NCBI GenBank assembly: GCA_905203765.1 | Contig: CAJKXC010000004.1 | Coordinates: 1 to 64,000 of the forward strand | DNA from: an uncultured Bacteroides sp. | GTDB lineage: Bacteria > Bacteroidota > Bacteroidia > Bacteroidales > Bacteroidaceae | Direction: 5' to 3' | Length of the DNA stretch: 64,000 nucleotides | Shown: positions 35,701 through 43,839 of the stretch, piece after piece | How positions within the stretch are numbered: position 1 is the stretch's first letter | Layout: the number at the start of each line of letters is the position of its first letter | Program-made: the position numbers and the translations under genes | Notes under the pieces: generated by a model | Database searches by the model: none | Told to the model about the DNA's origin: nothing | What the model saw: the letters and a program-made list of their open reading frames with translations, nothing else

Positions 35701-35837
35701 GCCGCCAGGCGATAGGTACAGGCGTATTCTTTGGAATGATATTCGCCATCGTATTCGGCATCGTGCTGGTACCGTTCTTCTTCGTGATGGTGTATAAGAC
35801 GAAGGCACGGGTGCAGCACAAGATAAAGAAAGACTGA
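32727..35837 (+). CDS. RND multidrug efflux permease (AcrB/HAE1 family)
   Basis: This 1036-residue inner-membrane transporter exports hydrophobic compounds by proton antiport. The first membrane helix follows MKVTFFIDRPVFSAVI. The family repeats are complete, with helices at about 335-520 and 855-1025 and two large periplasmic loops. Helix 4 carries the proton-relay motif GIVVDDAIVVVENV. Full length for HAE1 pumps. It sits between its adaptor and channel genes, which indicates a self-contained tripartite system. Third-position G/C is strikingly high across the whole operon. Confidence 0.95.
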   Translation: MKVTFFIDRPVFSAVISIVIVIVGIIGLTMLPVDQYPQITPPVVKISASYPGASALTVSQAVATPIEQEINGTPGMLYMESNSSNSGGFSATVTFDVSADPDLAAVEIQNRVKLAESRLPAEVIQNGISVEKQAPSQLMTLCLTSSDPKFDEIYLSNFATINVLDLLRRIPGVGRVSNIGSRYYAMQIWALPDKLANFGLTVQDLQNALKDQNRESAAGVLGQQPVKGLDITIPITTQGRLSSVGQFEDIVVRANANGSIIRLRDVARVSLEASSYSTESGINGENAAVLGIYMLPGANAMEVAKNVKEAMKEISANFPEGMSYEIPFDMTTYISESIHEVYKTLFEALILVVLVVFLSLQSWRATLIPIVAVPISLVGTFGFMLIFGFSLNMLTLLGLILAIGIVVDDAIVVVENVEHLMQIEKLSPYEATKKAMNGLAGALIATSLVLCAVFVPVSFLSGITGQLYRQFTITIAVSVLLSTVVALTLSPVMCSLILRPDSGKRKNIVFRRINHWLALGNHRYIGVISRVIKNPRRLMAAFGMVIVAIFIIHRLVPTSFLPAEDQGYFKIELELPEGATLERTRAVTDRAVRYLEQNPYVAYVQNVTGSSPRVGSSQSRSELTVILKPWDDRKAISIDRIMERVERDLKEYPECRVYLSTPPVIPGLGTSGGFEMQLEARGDATFDDLVQAADTLMLYAQRHKQLTGLSSSLQSEIPQLYFDVDRDKVKMLGVPLADVFSTMKAYTGSVYVNDFNMFNRIYKVYIQAEAPYREHKDNINLFFVKAKDGAMVPLTSLGNATYTTGPGSIKRFNMFTTAVIRGSAAQGYSSGQAMEIMEQIARDHLPDNIGVEWSGLSYQEKKAGGQTGLVLTLVFLFVFLFLAAQYESWTVPIAVLLSLPVAALGAYLGVVICGLENDIYFQIGLVMLVGLAAKNAILIVEFAKVQVDAGADLVQSAIHAAQLRFRPILMTSLAFVLGMLPMVLASGPGSASRQAIGTGVFFGMIFAIVFGIVLVPFFFVMVYKTKARVQHKIKKD

Positions 35838-35855
35838 ACTTAAAAGAACAACGTT

Positions 35856-37232
35856 ATGAAAAGAACCTCGATACTCCTTCTGCTCCTCGTCCCCCTGCTC
35901 GTCCTTACCTCGTGCAAGGTAGGTCGCAGCTACGTCCGTCCCGAAATGCCCTTGCCCGACAGCCTCGCTATGCATCAGGACAGCGCCAGCGTTGCCGACG
36001 AGCCCTGGCAGGCCATCTACACCGACAGCACCCTGCGCAGCCTCATATCCCGCGCCCTGGAGTACAACAAAGACATGCTGATAGCCGCCGCCCGCGTCCG
36101 GGAAATGGCGGCGCAGAAGCGCATCAGCGTTGCCAACCTGCTGCCACAACTTACCGGCAAGGTAGACGCCGAGCGCGAAGTCGAGAACTACGGCGGCCAT
36201 AGCCGCGACGTGGGCAACACCTACGAAGCCAAAGCCCTGCTCTCCTGGGAAGTCGACCTGTGGGGCAACCTGCGCTGGAAGCAAGCCGCCGCCGTAGCCG
36301 ACTACCTGAAAACCGTGGAAGCCCAGCGCGCCCTGCGCATGACCATCGTCGCCGAAGTAGCCCAAGCCTACTACGAACTCGTAGCCCTGGACACCGAACT
36401 CGAAATCGTGCGCCAGACGCAGCGCGCCCGTGAAGAAGGCGTCCGCCTCGCCCGCATCCGTTTCGAGGGCGGGCTTACCTCGGAGACGTCCTACCAGCAG
36501 GCACAGGTAGAGTTGGCACGTACCGCCACGCTCGTGCCGGACTTGGAGCGCCGCATCTCCCTCAAAGAGAACGACATTGCCTTCCTTGCCGGTCAGTTCC
36601 CCACCCGCATCCGGCGCGCAGGCTTCCTGCACGAACTCGATGTGCCTCAATCCCTGCCCGTAGGCCTGCCCTCACAGTTGCTGGAACGCCGCCCCGACGT
36701 CCGCTCCGCCGAGCAGCAGCTTCGCGCTGCGCACGCCCGGGTGAAGGTGGCTTACACCAATCTATTCCCCCGCCTTGCCCTCACCGGGCAGTTCGGCTTG
36801 GAGAGCGACGTGCTGAGCCAGTTCCTGCAATCGCCTTACAGCCTGCTGAATGGCGCCCTGCTCACCCCGCTCCTGGGTTGGGGAAAGAACCGCGCCGCCC
36901 TGCGTGCACAGAAAGCCGCCTTCGAAGCCGAAGTGCATAGTTACGAAAAGACCGTGCTTAGCGCCTTCCGCGAGGCACGGAACGCGATTGTCGATTTCAA
37001 CAAGATACAAGAGGTGTACCGCCTGCGTGCCAAACTGGAACGTTCGTCCCGCGGGTATGTGGAACTCGCCCAGTTGCAGTACATCAACGGCGTCATCAAC
37101 TACCTGGACGTGCTCGATGCCCAGCGTGGTTACTTCGACGCGCAGATAGGGGTAAGCAACGCCATTCGCGACGAGCTGATTGCAATGGTGCAGGTATATA
37201 AGGCGCTGGGTGGGGGTTGGCAGCAGCAGTGA
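35856..37232 (+). CDS. TolC/NodT-family outer-membrane efflux lipoprotein
   Basis: This 458-residue outer-membrane channel of the OprM/NodT type has a lipoprotein signal (VLTSC, lipid anchor at Cys20). Two repeats of long helices and short strands (about 55-245 and 255-450) match the outer-membrane efflux family. A conserved LLSWEVDLWGNLRW segment lies near residue 128. It would form the exit duct for the adjoining RND pump. The gene begins 18 bp after the permease and ends at a hairpin terminator that overlaps a 23-bp repeat array. Confidence 0.93.
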   Translation: MKRTSILLLLLVPLLVLTSCKVGRSYVRPEMPLPDSLAMHQDSASVADEPWQAIYTDSTLRSLISRALEYNKDMLIAAARVREMAAQKRISVANLLPQLTGKVDAEREVENYGGHSRDVGNTYEAKALLSWEVDLWGNLRWKQAAAVADYLKTVEAQRALRMTIVAEVAQAYYELVALDTELEIVRQTQRAREEGVRLARIRFEGGLTSETSYQQAQVELARTATLVPDLERRISLKENDIAFLAGQFPTRIRRAGFLHELDVPQSLPVGLPSQLLERRPDVRSAEQQLRAAHARVKVAYTNLFPRLALTGQFGLESDVLSQFLQSPYSLLNGALLTPLLGWGKNRAALRAQKAAFEAEVHSYEKTVLSAFREARNAIVDFNKIQEVYRLRAKLERSSRGYVELAQLQYINGVINYLDVLDAQRGYFDAQIGVSNAIRDELIAMVQVYKALGGGWQQQ

Positions 37233-37269
37233 GGCGGCGGATGAAGCGGAAGTGATTTTGGTGTGCGTC

Positions 37270-37361
37270 GTTGTGCAACGGTGCACTCTGCCGTTGTGCA
37301 GGGGTGGTGTGTGTAGTTGTGCAAAGTTGGTGGGTGTCGTTGTGCAACAGTGGTGTGCGAC
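37270..37361. repeat. Four tandem 23-bp units
   Basis: Four exactly spaced 23-bp units each begin GTTGTGCA and then diverge (ACGGTGCACTC, GGGGTGGTGTG, AAGTTGGTGGG, ACAGTGGTGTG). They fill the space between the TolC-like gene and the convergent DUF4469 gene. There are no unique spacers, so this is not a CRISPR array. Confidence 0.85.
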
Positions 37362-37380
37362 ACCCACCAAACTCTTTTTA
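37327..37380 (+). terminator. Terminator of the RND operon
   Basis: A 13-bp perfect stem TTGGTGGGTGTCG / CGACACCCACCAA with an 18-base loop is followed by ACTCTTTTTA. The stem uses the last two 23-bp repeat units. The T tract runs into the stop codon of the convergent DUF4469 gene. Confidence 0.75.
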
Positions 37381-38178
37381 CCCCATCGGGTTCTCGTCCA
37401 GGTCGCCGTCGGGACCGCTGCCACCGCCCGGGTTGCCGCCTTCGGGGGCTTTGCCCAGATAAATGGTCTTTTCGATGCTGCGTGGAGTTTTCAGCATTCT
37501 TGCTCCCGAGGAGTACTGCGTGGTCAGTGTCAGCGTATATTCGCCGTCTGCCAGTCCGGCAGGGATAATGAAGATAACTTCTTTGGGGTTGTTCACCGCT
37601 ATCATGTCCTTGGTGACTTTGGTCACTACTCCCTCTGAGTCTGTCAGGGTGATGCCTACCGACGGGTCAGTTCCGTCTACCTTGAGGTTACTGCCTGCTA
37701 TCCGATAGTTGCGTCCTGCGGTGGCTACGAAGCCATCCATGCGGGTGGCAGTGTCCGTGCCACCTGCCACATACATGGCGGAGCCTTTCTCGCCGACAAT
37801 ATTCACATTCACTGCCTTGATAGCCTCGCGCAAGTCCTTGCCCTGGGTGAAGGAGACGTAGACCGAGTTTTTCTGCGGGTCGTACGCCATGCCCTCTATC
37901 ACGCCCGTAAACTGCGCTACCGCCTGGAAGAGTCCATTGTTCACCCGGTAGCCCGTTAGCAGAAGTTTCTGCATCACGCGTTGTTCCAGGTTGACAACGG
38001 CTTCCACGGTTTCGCGTTCCAGTCCGGGGTTCACCGCCATCATCTCGGATATGATGCGCTGCTTGTCGGCGGTGCCTGCTGATACGAGACTGAGGATTTT
38101 GTCGTCTTTGTTGTCCGCCGTAACGGTGTTGTCCATAAGTTGTGCGTTCAGCACGTACTTAATTTGGTTGTTAGCCAT
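37378..38178 (-). CDS. DUF4469 protein with HU-like N-terminal domain
   Basis: This 266-residue protein of a Bacteroidetes family has an HU-like N-terminal domain (about 1-130), resembling the HU variant in which one copy binds DNA. It is followed by a DUF4469 beta-sandwich (about 135-245: GRNYRIAGSNLKVDGTDPSVGITLTDSEG ... YTLTLTTQYSSGARMLKTPRS). The tail is Gly/Pro/Asp-rich. There is no signal peptide. The function is not known; nucleoid or surface-linked roles have been suggested only by fold. Its leader contains a terminator-like hairpin between promoter and start codon. Confidence 0.82.
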   Translation of the reverse strand: MANNQIKYVLNAQLMDNTVTADNKDDKILSLVSAGTADKQRIISEMMAVNPGLERETVEAVVNLEQRVMQKLLLTGYRVNNGLFQAVAQFTGVIEGMAYDPQKNSVYVSFTQGKDLREAIKAVNVNIVGEKGSAMYVAGGTDTATRMDGFVATAGRNYRIAGSNLKVDGTDPSVGITLTDSEGVVTKVTKDMIAVNNPKEVIFIIPAGLADGEYTLTLTTQYSSGARMLKTPRSIEKTIYLGKAPEGGNPGGGSGPDGDLDENPMG

Positions 38179-38203
38179 AACTGATGTTGTTGTTTATAAG
38201 TTA

Positions 38204-38264
38204 ATAAAAAGCCCTGCCCCCATTCCGGTGTCGGTCGATGCCGACGGTTGGATGGGGGCAGGGC
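38204..38264 (-). terminator. Terminator-like hairpin inside the DUF4469 leader (candidate attenuator)
   Basis: On the minus strand a 13-bp perfect stem GCCCTGCCCCCAT / ATGGGGGCAGGGC encloses a second stem GTCGG / CCGAC and is followed by TTTTTATT. It lies between a full promoter and the DUF4469 start codon, where a terminator would cut off the gene unless relieved. Confidence 0.7.
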
Positions 38265-38302
38265 AGAGTTGCTTGTAAGGAATTGCGTTTCCTTATTTCC
38301 GA

Positions 38303-38332
38303 CAAATGTAAGCATTATTAAGACACGGCAAA
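38303..38332 (-). promoter_or_regulatory. Complete -33/-7 promoter of the DUF4469 gene
   Basis: On the minus strand TTTG (38329-38332), an 18-bp spacer and TACATTTG (38303-38310) give the best -33/-7 pair in the window. Transcription would start near 38296, about 118 bp before the start codon, and pass through the terminator-like hairpin. Confidence 0.68.
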
Positions 38333-38385
38333 GCATTCTTCCCACTTTTATCATACAGTTACTATGATTATTGGCCGAAACTCAC

Positions 38386-38393
38386 TAAATTTG
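38386..38393 (+). promoter_or_regulatory. -7 promoter box for the hybrid two-component regulator
   Basis: TAAATTTG, a full TAnnTTTG match, lies about 95 bp before the ATG, which implies a leader of about 90 bases with no obvious structure. Confidence 0.55.
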
Positions 38394-38488
38394 CCCAATC
38401 ATACCTAAAGATACATAATCGTACCCGGTATGACCATAAGCCTACGTTACCCCGGCAGATATACAGTCCGCCCCTCATACCTAAATAA

Positions 38489-41400
38489 ATGAATAATATG
38501 AAACGCACTACGCTACTATGTCTATTGTTTGCTTTCTGGCTGTTGCCGCTACAGGCATACCCCAACTTCACCTTCAAGAAATACCAGGTAGAGGACGGCC
38601 TCTCGCACAATACCGTGTGGTGCGCCCTGCAAGACAGCTACGGATTCGTATGGCTAGGGACGAACGACGGCTTGAACTGCTACGACGGCCTGACGAGCCG
38701 GATATACCGCAACGTACTGAATGATTCCACTTCGCTGGGCAACAACTTTGTCCAGTCTCTGTTCGAGGACGAGAACCACGACCTGTGGGTGGGAACTAAC
38801 TCCGGCCTCTACATCTACCACCGGCAGACGGACAGTTTCAGCTACTTCGACCGGCGGACGCCCTACGGCGTCTTTATCAGCAGCGAGGTGAAGCGCATCA
38901 TCAAGTCCGCTAACGGGCTGGTGTGGGTTGTCACCCTGGGGCAAGGGCTGTTCGTCTACGACCCCGTGCAGGACACGTTGCAACAGCACAGCTTGCAATC
39001 TTCCTTTATGTGGGACGTCTGCGAAAGCCCCACGCGCATCTACTCCTCTTCCTTGCAAGAGGGCCTGCTCTGCTTCGACAAGGACGGGCACTACCTTCGC
39101 TCCTTCCCGCTAATGGCAGCCGGCAGCAACCCCGATAACTACCGCATCCACTGCCTGCTGCCCACCGCGGGCGATGTATGGTTCGGCGCGGGCAGCAACC
39201 TGCTCTACCGACTGGACGAGGCCACCGGGCAACTGGACTGCTACAACGCCGCCGCCTATAACTTCGGCGCCATACACAGCCTGCTCAGCTACTCCGACAC
39301 CCAGTTGCTGCTGGGCACGGACAACGGGCTCTACCTGTTCGATGCCACCCGTAAGGCTTTCGCCCGCCTGGACAACCCCAGCGACCCCCGCAGCCTGAGC
39401 GACCAAACCATCAACGCCATGATGCGCGATGCCGAAGGCGGACTGTGGATACTCACCAACCTGGGCGGCGTAAACTATCAGGCCAAGCAGACGAAGCAGT
39501 TCGACTACTATCCCCCGGTGTACCACGAAGAGCTGGTGTACGCCGGCAAGGTCATCGGACCCTTCTGCGAGAGTAGGGACGGCAATCTCTGGGTGGGTAC
39601 CCGCAGCGGCCTCTGCCACTTCGACGTCCGCACGCAGCAGTTAAACCGTTATGCGATAGGCGGACGAACGGACTTGAATTTCGACATCCGCTCCCTGCTG
39701 CTTGATGGCGACCGCTTGTGGATAGGTACCTACGGCGAGGGGCTGAGGGTGCTGGACATCCCTACCGGACAGCTGAAGTCATACCGCCACCTGAAGGACA
39801 TCCCCAATACCATTTGCAGCGATGACGTGCTGGCGCTACACAAAGACCGGAGCGGACAAATCTTTGTAGGCACCAGCTGGGGCCTCTGCCGGTACAATGC
39901 CGCCGAGGACAACTTCTCCACCATCACCACCATCGGCTCCATGATCTCCGTGGTGGATATACTGGAAGATGTGTACGAGAACCTCTGGATAGCCACCGCC
40001 AGCAGCGGCGTCTTCCGCTACAGCCGGCGCAACGACCACTGGAAGCACTACCTGCACGACAGTTCCGACCCTGCCACCCTGACCAACAACTCAATCATCA
40101 AACTGTTCGAGGACTCGAAGGGTACCATGTGGTTCGGCACCAACGGCGGCGGGCTCTGCTCCTTCCATGCCGAGACGGAGACGTTCGTCGACTTCGACTC
40201 CACCGGCACGCTGCTCCCCAACCGCGTCATCTACTCCATAGAAGAGGACCGCACGGGCGACTTCTGGATATCCGGCAATACCGGACTCGTCACTATCAAC
40301 CCCGTGACGAAGCAGCACTTCCGCCGCTTCACCGTGGACGACGGATTGCAGGGCAACCAGTTCACCGCCCAATCGTCGCTGCGGGCATCCGGCGGGCGAC
40401 TGTACTTCGGCGGTATCAACGGCTTCAACTCCTTCTTGCCCGAACGTTTTACGGACAATCAGTACATCCCGCCCGTCTACATCACGGACATCCGCCTGCC
40501 ATATCTCAGCAATGAGCGGGCTGCCCGGGCGAAGTTGCACCTCGAAGGGCCGCTCTACCTGGCGCGCACCATCACGCTGCCGTACGAGTGCAACAGCTTC
40601 TCCTTGCAGTTCGTCGCCCTGAGCTACGAAGACCCCTTAAAGAACAGGTACAGCTACCGGCTGCGCGGCGTGGACAAGGACTGGGTCGTAAGCCCCACTC
40701 CCAATATCGCCTCTTACACCAACCTGCCGCCGGGCAAGTACGAGTTCGAGGTGCGCGGATCGAACAACGACCATCTGTGGAACGAGAAGAACGCGTCGCT
40801 GCTCATCGTCATCACCCCGCCGTGGTGGCTGTCCGTGTGGGCGTACTGCCTCTATGCGCTGTGCCTGCTGGGCGTGGCGGTTTACATAGCCTGGCGGTGG
40901 AACGCATTCGTCAGGATGAAGTACAAGCGGCGTATGAAGGAGTATCAGGTGCTGAAAGAGGAAGAGGTGTACAAGTCCAAGATCAGCTTCTTCGTGAACC
41001 TGGTGCACGAAATCCGTACCCCGCTCAGCCTGATACGTCTCCCGTTGGAAAAGTTGCTGGACGAGCGTAAGGACGAGCGCGACGCCCGCTACCTGCATGT
41101 GATTGACCGCAACGTCAACTATCTGCTGGGCATCACCAACCAACTACTCGACTTCCAGAAGATGGAGAACGGCGGCATCCGCCTGAACCTGAAGCGGTGC
41201 AACGTCAGCGAACTGCTGAAGGTGGTGTACGAGCAGTTTGCCGGCCCTGCCGAACTGGGCAGCCTGCAGCTCACGCTCGACGTGCCGCGGCAGGAAGTAT
41301 ATGCGCAGATCGACTCGGAGAACGTTTGCAAGATCATCGTCAACCTCGTCAGCAATGCCGTGAAGTACGCCCGCACCCGCATCGACATCCGTCTGGTGGC

Positions 41401-42493
41401 GGCGGAGAGCACCTTCAGCATCTTTGTGGACGACGACGGCCCGGGCATCACCGATGCCGAGAAGCAGCGCATCTTCGAAGCCTTCTACCAGGTGGACGAC
41501 ACAGCGGCACGCGCCAAAGGCACGGGCATCGGGCTGGCTTTCTCCAAATCATTGGCGGAAGTGCATCACGGCACACTGACGGTGGTGGACAGCAACTACG
41601 GCGGTTCCTCGTTCATCCTCACCCTTCCCGTCGGAGAGAAGACCGCGGAGCCCGCCCCGCTGCCCGAGATAGTGGAAGACGTTGCCACCGAAACCGGCGC
41701 TGCGGACGCGGCGGAGCATCCCGCCCGCAAGTTCACCGTGCTGCTGGTGGAAGACAATATAGAGTTGCTGAACCTCACGCGCGAGTCCCTCAGCACCTGG
41801 TTCAAGGTGCTCAAGGCGCATAACGGGCGTCAGGCACTGGAAGTGCTTGCCACTGAGGTGGTGGATGTAATCGTAAGTGATGTGATGATGCCCGAAATGG
41901 ATGGTATGGAACTGACGGAACGGGTGAAGGCGGACATCGACTACTCCCACATCCCCGTCATCCTGCTTACTGCCAAGACCACCCTCGAGGCGAAGGTGGA
42001 AGGCTTTGACTGCGGCGCGGATGCATTCGTTGAGAAGCCGTTCTCCATCCACCAGCTGCACAAGCAGATCGAGAACCTGCTGAAGTTGCGCCAGGCGTTC
42101 CACAAGATGATGACTGCCTTGAGCGGGAGTACGCCGCAGGCATTGGCTACCGAGTTCACGCTCTCCCAACGCGACTGCGACTTCATCGCCAAGGTGCAGC
42201 AGGCGATAGGGGAGCAACTCTCTAACGAGAACTTCTCGGTAGATACCCTTGCCGAGGCGCTGAACATGAGCCGTTCCAACTTCTACAGGAAGATCAAGGC
42301 GCTGTCCGGCATGGCGCCCAACGACTATCTCAAGACCATCCGCCTGAACAAAGCCGCCGAGTTACTGAAGAGCGGGATGCGGATTATTGAAGTGTGCGAG
42401 CAGGTAGGGTTTAATTCATCCTCGTACTTTGCCAAGTGCTTCAAGGCACAGTTCGGGGTGTTGCCGAAGGACTTCCCGCAAGGGGAGCAATAA
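38489..42493 (+). CDS. Hybrid two-component sensor/regulator (HTCS)
   Basis: This 1334-residue one-protein phosphorelay has a signal peptide (about 1-23), then a periplasmic two-propeller sensor of repeated W-(L/V)-GT-xx-GL motifs (about 30-690) and a Y_Y_Y domain (about 700-780). A membrane helix lies at about 785-807. The histidine kinase has phospho-acceptor His840 in NLVHEIRTPLSLI and an ATPase domain with GTGIGLAFS. The receiver has Asp1131 in VIVSDVMMPEMDG, and the AraC-type helix-turn-helix covers about 1225-1330. It would sense an oligosaccharide in the periplasm and activate the locus directly at DNA. The start may also be Met4. It converges with the GH76 gene across a long hairpin. 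Confidence 0.96.
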   Translation: MNNMKRTTLLCLLFAFWLLPLQAYPNFTFKKYQVEDGLSHNTVWCALQDSYGFVWLGTNDGLNCYDGLTSRIYRNVLNDSTSLGNNFVQSLFEDENHDLWVGTNSGLYIYHRQTDSFSYFDRRTPYGVFISSEVKRIIKSANGLVWVVTLGQGLFVYDPVQDTLQQHSLQSSFMWDVCESPTRIYSSSLQEGLLCFDKDGHYLRSFPLMAAGSNPDNYRIHCLLPTAGDVWFGAGSNLLYRLDEATGQLDCYNAAAYNFGAIHSLLSYSDTQLLLGTDNGLYLFDATRKAFARLDNPSDPRSLSDQTINAMMRDAEGGLWILTNLGGVNYQAKQTKQFDYYPPVYHEELVYAGKVIGPFCESRDGNLWVGTRSGLCHFDVRTQQLNRYAIGGRTDLNFDIRSLLLDGDRLWIGTYGEGLRVLDIPTGQLKSYRHLKDIPNTICSDDVLALHKDRSGQIFVGTSWGLCRYNAAEDNFSTITTIGSMISVVDILEDVYENLWIATASSGVFRYSRRNDHWKHYLHDSSDPATLTNNSIIKLFEDSKGTMWFGTNGGGLCSFHAETETFVDFDSTGTLLPNRVIYSIEEDRTGDFWISGNTGLVTINPVTKQHFRRFTVDDGLQGNQFTAQSSLRASGGRLYFGGINGFNSFLPERFTDNQYIPPVYITDIRLPYLSNERAARAKLHLEGPLYLARTITLPYECNSFSLQFVALSYEDPLKNRYSYRLRGVDKDWVVSPTPNIASYTNLPPGKYEFEVRGSNNDHLWNEKNASLLIVITPPWWLSVWAYCLYALCLLGVAVYIAWRWNAFVRMKYKRRMKEYQVLKEEEVYKSKISFFVNLVHEIRTPLSLIRLPLEKLLDERKDERDARYLHVIDRNVNYLLGITNQLLDFQKMENGGIRLNLKRCNVSELLKVVYEQFAGPAELGSLQLTLDVPRQEVYAQIDSENVCKIIVNLVSNAVKYARTRIDIRLVAAESTFSIFVDDDGPGITDAEKQRIFEAFYQVDDTAARAKGTGIGLAFSKSLAEVHHGTLTVVDSNYGGSSFILTLPVGEKTAEPAPLPEIVEDVATETGAADAAEHPARKFTVLLVEDNIELLNLTRESLSTWFKVLKAHNGRQALEVLATEVVDVIVSDVMMPEMDGMELTERVKADIDYSHIPVILLTAKTTLEAKVEGFDCGADAFVEKPFSIHQLHKQIENLLKLRQAFHKMMTALSGSTPQALATEFTLSQRDCDFIAKVQQAIGEQLSNENFSVDTLAEALNMSRSNFYRKIKALSGMAPNDYLKTIRLNKAAELLKSGMRIIEVCEQVGFNSSSYFAKCFKAQFGVLPKDFPQGEQ

Positions 42494-42662
42494 AGTTCAC
42501 CACAGAGGGCACAGAGTCCCACAGAGTTCTTTAAAGAAACACAGATTCACGCAGGTCGACGCAAAGGAATTGAAAGGGTAACTCCTTAATCTGCGTCAAT
42601 CTGCGTGAATCTGCGTTTTGCTCTTCTCTCTGTGGGACTCTGTGCCCTCTGTGGTGAACTTT
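42494..42662. repeat. Long inverted repeat with 10-bp periodic arms (CACAGAG family, second copy)
   Basis: Arms of about 70 bp are near reverse complements. The outer part repeats CACAGAG about every 10 bp and differs from the 23.6-kb copy at one or two positions in about 32 bp. The inner part (ACAGATTCACGCAG) has drifted further. It lies exactly between the convergent HTCS and GH76 genes, and its right end enters the GH76 stop codon. Confidence 0.82.
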
Positions 42663-43827
42663 AGAGCTCGCTTATCTCCGAGTACAGCTCAACCATGCAC
42701 GAGTTCTCCAACAGGCTCTTGAATCGGTCTTTGCGGTTGCCGGACCAGTCGTTATTCAGCAGTCCGTTCTCGTCGCGTGTGTATCTCCAGGCATAATCGG
42801 CGTTATCGATCATCGCCTTCACATACGTATCGTCCTTATCCACCAGGTAGAGGGCCTTTAAGCCACGGAACAGGATGACGTTGAACCACGGGCTGGAAGG
42901 GTAGAACAGCATCTCACCCCGGACGGTGGGCTGGGGTTTCAGGAAATGCTGGTGGGAGCCGCGTGCGGTCTGCTGCGCTTCCGTCAGATACTGTTTGTCG
43001 CCGGTGGCCTGGTAGAGCAGTACCCCCGCCTGGATCATCTGCCCGCTGTTGTACGTGTACTTGGCATAGCCTATCTTGCCTTTCAGGTTCACGTTGTCCC
43101 AGTAGACGAAGTCCGACGGGTCGCGCAGGTTGTCGCGCGTCCAGCGGTAGGTCTCTTTCGCCTGTTGCAGGTACTTGGGGTCCTTCGTTATATTGTATAG
43201 CTTCATGCAGAGTACGGTAGCCGGGGCATTGGAGCAGGTGTTCTTCGAGGTCTTCTTCTGCTCGCACCAATAGATGCCGCCGCCCAGGTCGTCCGACCAT
43301 CCCGAGTAGATGTAGTCGTGCAGGGCAATGGCTTTGTTGAGGTATTCCTTGTTCTTTGTCGCCACGTAGTAGTCGCAGAAGTCGATGGCAACCCAGTCGT
43401 TATCGTCGTAGTAGCGGTCGTTCTTCCCGGCAAATGCGGGGTACGACTGGTAGCACTCCGGCAGGCGGGTGTTGTCCCAGTAGCGGTCCAGTCCGGGCTT
43501 AATCTGCCGGTCCATCAGCTTCTTGTACTTCTTCTCGCCCGATGTCTTGTAGAGCGAGACGCATCCCGACACCATCGCCGAGTAAGGCCAGAGGAAAGAG
43601 ACTTCCTGCTGCGTGACCTCGTTTCCGGTGTCGGCAGTATAAGTGATTTGTTGTTTGGGGTTGCGCGGATACGTCTCCATCAGCAACCCGTACTTCTTCA
43701 CTTCGTAGAGTGAAAGTATACGTTGTAGCAGTGAATCCGCTCTTTGCTGATACAGCTTTCCCCCCAGCTGGGCTGAGAGGAAAAGAGGTATCAGGAGTAG
43801 AGTGGAAGTGGTGAAAAACTTTCTCAT
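42661..43827 (-). CDS. GH76 alpha-1,6-mannanase-like protein
   Basis: This 388-residue secreted (alpha/alpha)6-barrel enzyme has a signal peptide ending near LSAQ (about residue 20). The catalytic Asp pair of GH76 is seen as Asp141-Asp142 in [28 protein letters not shown] and WTYNSG-like ([13 protein letters not shown]) segments are also typical of GH76. Known GH76 members are endo-alpha-1,6-mannanases or transglycosidases. It is the last gene of a GH127-GH2-GH76 transcript, 12 bp after GH2. Endo-action on a mannan backbone is inferred from the family. Confidence 0.88.
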   Translation of the reverse strand: MRKFFTTSTLLLIPLFLSAQLGGKLYQQRADSLLQRILSLYEVKKYGLLMETYPRNPKQQITYTADTGNEVTQQEVSFLWPYSAMVSGCVSLYKTSGEKKYKKLMDRQIKPGLDRYWDNTRLPECYQSYPAFAGKNDRYYDDNDWVAIDFCDYYVATKNKEYLNKAIALHDYIYSGWSDDLGGGIYWCEQKKTSKNTCSNAPATVLCMKLYNITKDPKYLQQAKETYRWTRDNLRDPSDFVYWDNVNLKGKIGYAKYTYNSGQMIQAGVLLYQATGDKQYLTEAQQTARGSHQHFLKPQPTVRGEMLFYPSSPWFNVILFRGLKALYLVDKDDTYVKAMIDNADYAWRYTRDENGLLNNDWSGNRKDRFKSLLENSCMVELYSEISEL

Positions 43828-43839
43828 CTTGTTGCGGGG

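Noticed and set aside
34605..36650. 681-codon open frame antisense to the RND pump and TolC-like gene
   Set aside because: The opposite strand encodes two complete, well-conserved families with correct spacing. The antisense frame is a by-product of high third-position GC.
37270..37361. CRISPR array
   Set aside because: The 23-bp period is continuous with no spacers, and no cas genes are nearby.
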